In this document: piece after piece, positions 6,692 through 10,049 of the stretch
Layout: every line of letters starts with the position of its first letter
Position numbering within the stretch: the first letter of the stretch is position 1
Source of the DNA: Candidatus Falkowiibacteriota bacterium
GTDB lineage: Archaea; Iainarchaeota; Iainarchaeia; Iainarchaeales; GCA-2688035
Direction: 5' to 3'
Assembly (NCBI GenBank): GCA_017610485.1
Contig: JAFCBY010000062.1
Coordinates: 1 to 10,049, forward strand
Length of the DNA stretch: 10,049 bases
Notes under the pieces: model-generated
The model's database searches: none
The model's input: the letters and a program-made list of their open reading frames with translations, nothing else
What the model was told of the DNA's origin: nothing
Made by a program: the position numbers and the translations under genes

Positions 6692-7635
6692 TGAATAGTA
6701 TGATTGTTGTAAGCGGTGGAGCAGGCTTTATTGGAAGCCACCTGTGCGAAAGGCTCTTGAAGGAAGGAAACAGGGTAATTTGCATTGACAATTTCGTGAC
6801 CGGGAGAAAGGAAAACGTGCAGCACCTGCTGCAGGACGAAAAATTCTCCCTGGTTGAGCAGGATATTACCAAGCCATTTTCACTGGACGAAAAGGTTGAA
6901 CAAGTTTACAATATGGCAAGCCCTGCCTCCCCAGTAGACTTTGCAAAAATTCCCCTGGAAATTCTTGCCGTCAACTCCGTTGGGACAAGAAACATGCTTG
7001 ACCTAGCCTCTTTGAACAAGGCCCGCTTTCTCGAGTCCTCAACAAGCGAGGTCTACGGCGAGCCGCTTGAACATCCCCAGAAGGAAACCTATTGGGGCAA
7101 CGTGAACTCGATTGGGGAGAGAAGCTGCTACGACGAGGGAAAGAGGTTCTCCGAAGCTTTGGTAATGGCCTACGCAAGGGAAAAAGAACTTGAGACCAGG
7201 ATTGTTAGAATTTTCAACACCTTTGGGCCGAGGATGAGAAAGGACGACGGAAGGGCCATTCCAAACTTTGTTTCGCAGGCGCTTGAGGGAAAGCCCCTGA
7301 CGGTTTACGGGAAAGGCAAGCAAACAAGAAGCTTTTGCTTTGTCTCAGACCAGGTTGACGGCCAAATCAAGCTTATGAACTCTGGCTACGGCCTGCCGGT
7401 GAATGTGGGAAACCCGGTTGAGATAACCATTCTCGAGCTTGCGGAAAAGGTCATAGAGCTTGTGGAAAGCAAGAGCAAAATAGATTTCAAGCCACTGCCC
7501 AAAGACGACCCAACCAGGAGAATGCCGGACATTTCCCTTGCAAAGAAGGAGATTGGCTGGCAGCCAAAGGTCAAATGGGAAGATGGCTTAAAACAGACAA
7601 TTGACTGGTTCAAGAAGCCTTTTTTTCCTGGGTGA
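6691..7635 (+). CDS. uxs: UDP-glucuronate decarboxylase (UDP-xylose synthase), extended SDR family
   Basis: This enzyme decarboxylates UDP-glucuronate to UDP-xylose through a 4-keto intermediate with tightly held NAD+. The 314 residues show the NAD motif GGAGFIGSH (9-17), NMASPASPVDF (74-84), ESSTSEVYGEP (115-125, with T118 and E120), the family hallmark YWGNVNSIGERSCYDEGKR (134-152; catalytic Y147 and K151), RIFNTFGPRM (173-182) and DDPTRRMPDI (272-281, R277). This combination is typical of UXS and separates it from dTDP-glucose 4,6-dehydratases and UDP-glucose epimerases. I place the start at ATG 6691, overlapping the previous stop by one base; an upstream in-frame start at 6631 would bury 60 nt in the pyrophosphorylase, and ATG 6700 is a possible shorter start. 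No membrane helix is visible, so it should be a soluble cytosolic form. It draws directly on the dehydrogenase product. Confidence 0.92.
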   Translation: MNSMIVVSGGAGFIGSHLCERLLKEGNRVICIDNFVTGRKENVQHLLQDEKFSLVEQDITKPFSLDEKVEQVYNMASPASPVDFAKIPLEILAVNSVGTRNMLDLASLNKARFLESSTSEVYGEPLEHPQKETYWGNVNSIGERSCYDEGKRFSEALVMAYAREKELETRIVRIFNTFGPRMRKDDGRAIPNFVSQALEGKPLTVYGKGKQTRSFCFVSDQVDGQIKLMNSGYGLPVNVGNPVEITILELAEKVIELVESKSKIDFKPLPKDDPTRRMPDISLAKKEIGWQPKVKWEDGLKQTIDWFKKPFFPG

Positions 7636-7641
7636 AAAAAA
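7620..7641 (+). other. A/T hairpin spanning the stop codon of the UDP-xylose synthase gene
   Basis: TTTTTTTC (7620-7627) pairs with GAAAAAAA (7634-7641) around a 6-nt loop that includes the first base of the TGA stop codon. No T-run follows on the + strand, so it is not a typical bacterial terminator, though the T7 could slow an archaeal polymerase. It may be no more than Lys/Phe codon runs that happen to be complementary. Confidence 0.3.
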
Positions 7642-7658
7642 AGCCTTGGGAAAAGGGC

Positions 7659-7682
7659 GGCAATAGATAAATTCTATATGCC
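7659..7682. promoter_or_regulatory. Imperfect palindrome upstream of the beta-helix gene promoter (possible operator)
   Basis: GGCA-ATAG (7659-7666) is mirrored by CTAT-A-TGCC (7674-7682) with a single extra A and a 7-nt A/T spacer. It sits about 35 bp upstream of the TATA box in a short intergenic region. A regulator-binding site is possible, but one weak palindrome is thin evidence. Confidence 0.25.
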
Positions 7683-7707
7683 ACAGGAAAACGATTAATT
7701 GCCTTAA

Positions 7708-7722
7708 GAAAAGCGTTATATA
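7708..7722 (+). promoter_or_regulatory. Archaeal BRE/TATA promoter of the secreted beta-helix gene
   Basis: A purine-rich BRE-like run (GAAAAGCG, 7708-7715) directly precedes TTATATA (7716-7722). The TATA box is centred about 33 nt before the ATG at 7752, which predicts transcription starting within about ten bases of the start codon. This is the best promoter in the window and a main reason for calling the organism archaeal. Confidence 0.7.
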
Positions 7723-7751
7723 CCTCTTTCTCCAATAAGCATTAGGTCAAA

Positions 7752-9398
7752 ATGCGAAAAAGGCTGTTCCTAATACTGCTCTTTGCAATTGCGCTGGCAT
7801 TGCCTGCATTCGCCCAAGCATGCACCGCAAACGAGGAGTGCGAACCAAGAGGCCCGGGATTTGAATGCAATGACTCAAGCCAATGCGAGTGGGTTCCACC
7901 AATTGGAGTGCCTGTTCCAGAGTTTGGACTTGAGGAAAGTTATCTAATATACAATGACCCTGTGGCCAGAAACGCTGACTTGAATTACTCTCCGAACACG
8001 GCAGGCGGCTACTACACGCACTACGTTGACAACACTGCGCCAGGAGGATGTGACAACGGAACAAATGGAAACTCCGCAAACCCAAGGTGCAACATTCCGC
8101 TGAATTTGCCAGAGGGAAGCGTTGTTGAGGTCCACGGAGGACCCTACACAGGTGATAGGATTATATTGACTGCCAACGGCACTGTGGAAAAGCCAGTATA
8201 TTTAAGGGGCCTTAGCCAGGCTGAGATGGGCGTTGTCCACCGCCGAATAAGATTTGTTGGAACCTACCTAATTATAGAGCACCTTAATTTTGACAACGGC
8301 GGCTGGGTAGTCTTTCACCGCACAGGCAGCCAGGATTTTATGTCCTTCAGGCATTCTGAGGTTCAGAATGGATACGGTGTTTGGATAAACACGGCAAGGA
8401 ATATAGTGGTTTACAACAACGAGCTTCATGATTCCCCCACATACCATGGGGTTGAACTGTGGGAAGAGGCAGACGGCAATACAGCACGAATTTGGGTTAT
8501 TGACAACCACATGTACAATGTGAATGACGGTCTGCAGGCCTGCTGTTATTGGAGTGACGGCGAACCAGAATATGTTTACATAGCGAGGAATGACATTCAC
8601 GACACAGTGGAAAACGCAATTGACGTTAAGATTGGAAAGCATGTTATAATTTCAGAAAACAAATTGAGGGGCTTTGCTGTTTCACCAACCTCGAACGGTG
8701 ACGCCATTCGCTTGAATGATGAGGGGGACATGGAAGAAATATGGGTTATATACAACGACATTTCCAACAGCGTGTTAGGCATTGAAACCTGGGGGACCCC
8801 CTTTCCAGCCTACATTGTTGGAAACAAAATCTACAACCTTTCCGGAAACAGTACAAGGGGGATTGGAGGGGACCACGCAGGATATGTCATCAACAATATG
8901 ATATACAGTGTTGACAGGGGAATTAGTGAAAGGAATGCAGTGATTGCCAACAACATAATCTCCAACGTGACTTCATACCACATAGACGACGGTGCCGACG
9001 TAAGAAACAACTTGCTGTGGCAAGACGGCCAACAGGTTACAGTAACCAGTGCAGTGTGCGTTGACTGCGTTGAAGAAGATCCATTATTTCTTGATGCAGA
9101 CAGCGGCGATTTTCATCTGGTGGAGGGTAGCCCTGCAATTGACGCCGGAACATATTCTTCAGAGGTAGAATATGTGTACAACCGGTTTGAGGAATTGTAC
9201 GGCATAAGCATAAGAAAGGACTTTGAGGGAATAACAAGGCCCCAGGATGGAGACTCAAGCGGCAGTGCGGAGTGGGACATTGGGGCTTACGAGTTTGAGG
9301 GCAGTGCCTGCGTTGACACAGACGCGCTTCTGAACTACATTTCCAACTGGGAACAAGGCAGCATAAACATGCCCTACCTAATCTCAAGGCCTTATTAG
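7752..9398 (+). CDS. Secreted right-handed beta-helix protein with choice-of-anchor-Q-like and dockerin-like C-terminus
   Basis: 548 residues. Residues 1-21 form a Sec signal peptide (MRKR, hydrophobic core, AFA cut site), followed by a short four-cysteine segment (about 24-45). Residues about 100-430 show the irregular N/G/I/V-rich repeats of a parallel beta-helix (IVVYNNELHDS, IWVIDNHMYNV, VYIARNDIHDT, VIISENKLRGF, IWVIYNDISNS, YVINNMIYSV, VIANNIISNV), the fold of pectate lyases and other polysaccharide-active proteins. Residues 442-518 match the choice-of-anchor-Q pattern (EDPLFLDA ... DFHLVEGSPAIDAG ... GITRP ... WDIGAYEF). The last 29 residues are a dockerin-like module (CVDTDALLNYISNWEQGSI...) that stops early compared with the copy in the next gene. 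The product should be extracellular; binding or cleavage of a glycan is inferred from the fold, and no catalytic residues can be assigned. It has a strong promoter and the next gene begins 6 nt after its stop. Confidence 0.85.
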   Translation: MRKRLFLILLFAIALALPAFAQACTANEECEPRGPGFECNDSSQCEWVPPIGVPVPEFGLEESYLIYNDPVARNADLNYSPNTAGGYYTHYVDNTAPGGCDNGTNGNSANPRCNIPLNLPEGSVVEVHGGPYTGDRIILTANGTVEKPVYLRGLSQAEMGVVHRRIRFVGTYLIIEHLNFDNGGWVVFHRTGSQDFMSFRHSEVQNGYGVWINTARNIVVYNNELHDSPTYHGVELWEEADGNTARIWVIDNHMYNVNDGLQACCYWSDGEPEYVYIARNDIHDTVENAIDVKIGKHVIISENKLRGFAVSPTSNGDAIRLNDEGDMEEIWVIYNDISNSVLGIETWGTPFPAYIVGNKIYNLSGNSTRGIGGDHAGYVINNMIYSVDRGISERNAVIANNIISNVTSYHIDDGADVRNNLLWQDGQQVTVTSAVCVDCVEEDPLFLDADSGDFHLVEGSPAIDAGTYSSEVEYVYNRFEELYGISIRKDFEGITRPQDGDSSGSAEWDIGAYEFEGSACVDTDALLNYISNWEQGSINMPYLISRPY

Positions 9399-9578
9399 AA
9401 TTGAATGAAAAAGCTGGTTTGTGTATTGCTTGCGCTGTTTGCAATAACGATTGCCTGTGGCAATGCTGCGGCTTCCGATGTCCTGCTGTTCCAAGGAGAG
9501 TCATGCGTTGACACCGACGCACTCTTGGTTTTCATTGGGGAGTGGGAGCAGGGCAGCATTACAATGCCAGACCTAATC
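9309..9578 (+). repeat. Duplicated 75-nt dockerin-like module in two adjacent genes
   Basis: The copies are 9309-9383 (C-terminus of the first beta-helix protein) and 9504-9578 (N-terminus of the next). By direct comparison 55 of 75 bases and 19 of 25 residues are identical, with the shared skeleton CVDTDALL..I..WEQGSI.MP.LI. The second copy continues as GQIASWKSGEPC; the first ends with SRPY. The spaced Leu, Trp, Gly, Leu, Ile and Trp pattern resembles half of a dockerin-type EF-hand module, which is an inference from memory of archaeal and bacterial secreted proteins. Confidence 0.8.
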
Positions 9579-10049
9579 GGGCAGATTGCCAGCTGGAAGT
9601 CTGGAGAGCCCTGCCCAGAGGTTCCGGACGCAAACTATGAGGGATTTGGGAATGTTACAAAAGGGGCAGAGGACTGCCCAACCCCCTATGAAACATACCA
9701 CGTGGATAGTTTGGAGGATGACGGAAGCCAGGGCACTTTGAGGGACGCGGTCTCACAGGGCTGCAGGCTGATTGTGTTCGCCATTGGGGGCACGATTACC
9801 CTGGAAAGGAGCCTGAACATGCCCTATTCCTACATAACCATTGACGGAAAGACCGCCCCTGACCCAGGCATAACGGTTCTGCAGCCTGGCGGACTTGGAA
9901 CAGGGATTGAGGCACTGTCCCACATAGGGGCCGCACACGACATAATAATCAGGTACATGCGCTTTGACGGGCAGGCAGGCAGCCAGCACATAATTGAAAG
10001 GGATGTCATGGGCCTTGACGGCCAACTTGCCCCGGTGTACAACATTGTT
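9405..10049 (+). CDS. Secreted pectate-lyase-like beta-helix protein with N-terminal dockerin-like module (3' end missing)
   Basis: The frame is open from ATG 9405 to the last base (215 codons), so the C-terminus lies outside the window. Residues 1 to about 23 are a signal peptide (MKKLVCVLLALFAITIACGNAA). A lipobox reading of TIAC is possible but weak, since Thr is unusual at -3. Residues 34-70 are the dockerin-like module, bounded by cysteines. From about residue 98 the sequence follows polysaccharide lyase family 1-like proteins: YHVDSLEDDGSQGTLRDAV, LIVFAIGGTITL, YITIDGKTAPDPGITV, HDIIIRYMRF, with the usual Asn/Asp-rich helix turns next. The catalytic region, expected after VYNIV, is cut off, so lyase activity cannot be judged. 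The gene starts 6 nt after the previous stop in a TTGAATG context and is probably in the same operon. Confidence 0.85.
   Translation, partial: MKKLVCVLLALFAITIACGNAAASDVLLFQGESCVDTDALLVFIGEWEQGSITMPDLIGQIASWKSGEPCPEVPDANYEGFGNVTKGAEDCPTPYETYHVDSLEDDGSQGTLRDAVSQGCRLIVFAIGGTITLERSLNMPYSYITIDGKTAPDPGITVLQPGGLGTGIEALSHIGAAHDIIIRYMRFDGQAGSQHIIERDVMGLDGQLAPVYNIV

Noticed and set aside
9384..9440. A frameshift hiding the second half of the dockerin-like module in the first beta-helix gene.
   Set aside because: Reading the other two frames after the stop gives nothing like QIASWKSG, and a clear signal peptide of the next gene begins there.
9405..9475. Lipoprotein anchoring of the second beta-helix protein at TIAC.
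   Set aside because: Thr at -3 and Ile at -2 fit the lipobox poorly; an ordinary signal peptidase cut near GNAAAS is equally or more plausible.

Overview
The window most likely comes from an archaeon, plausibly a DPANN-type lineage. Evidence is an A/T-rich TATA-like element about 32 nt before several starts, no convincing Shine-Dalgarno sequences, a surface protein with LamG and Ig-like modules ending in a C-terminal membrane anchor, and an Endo IV-like TIM-barrel protein. The phylum cannot be fixed from this sequence alone. All seven recognised genes lie on the + strand. No rRNA, tRNA, CRISPR array, transposase or prophage gene was seen.

Layout. Positions 2-3448 hold the 3' part of a very large, sequon-rich surface protein: LamG domains, one apparently nested in another domain, then three tandem Ig-like repeats, a Thr-rich linker, an eight-cysteine knot and a C-terminal transmembrane anchor. 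Its last two thirds use almost only codons ending in A or C, unlike every other gene here. A T-rich spacer follows, then a TIM-barrel metalloenzyme (3528-4385) that keeps all nine residues corresponding to the metal ligands of endonuclease IV. A 219-bp intergenic region with a strong GTGA-capped hairpin leads to a UDP-sugar cassette (4605-7635): UDP-glucose 6-dehydrogenase, a short NDP-sugar pyrophosphorylase, and a UDP-glucuronate decarboxylase (UDP-xylose synthase) that overlaps the pyrophosphorylase stop codon by one base. A 116-bp spacer with the clearest promoter in the window follows. Next come two closely linked secreted right-handed beta-helix proteins (7752-9398, and 9405 running off the end). 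They share a short dockerin-like module, placed at the extreme C-terminus of the first and just behind the signal peptide of the second.

How the genes may work together (inference). The cassette could convert glucose-1-phosphate to UDP-glucose, UDP-glucuronate and UDP-xylose, donors for surface glycans or N-glycans. The flanking genes encode exported proteins that would carry or bind glycans (large sequon-rich LamG protein) or cleave or bind acidic polysaccharide (choice-of-anchor-Q beta-helix protein and pectate-lyase-like protein). The region reads as a cell-surface and extracellular-carbohydrate locus. No single wholly new system is demonstrated. The most unusual signals are the A/C-only coding stretch, the repositioned dockerin-like module and the Endo IV-like ligand set in the TIM-barrel protein.
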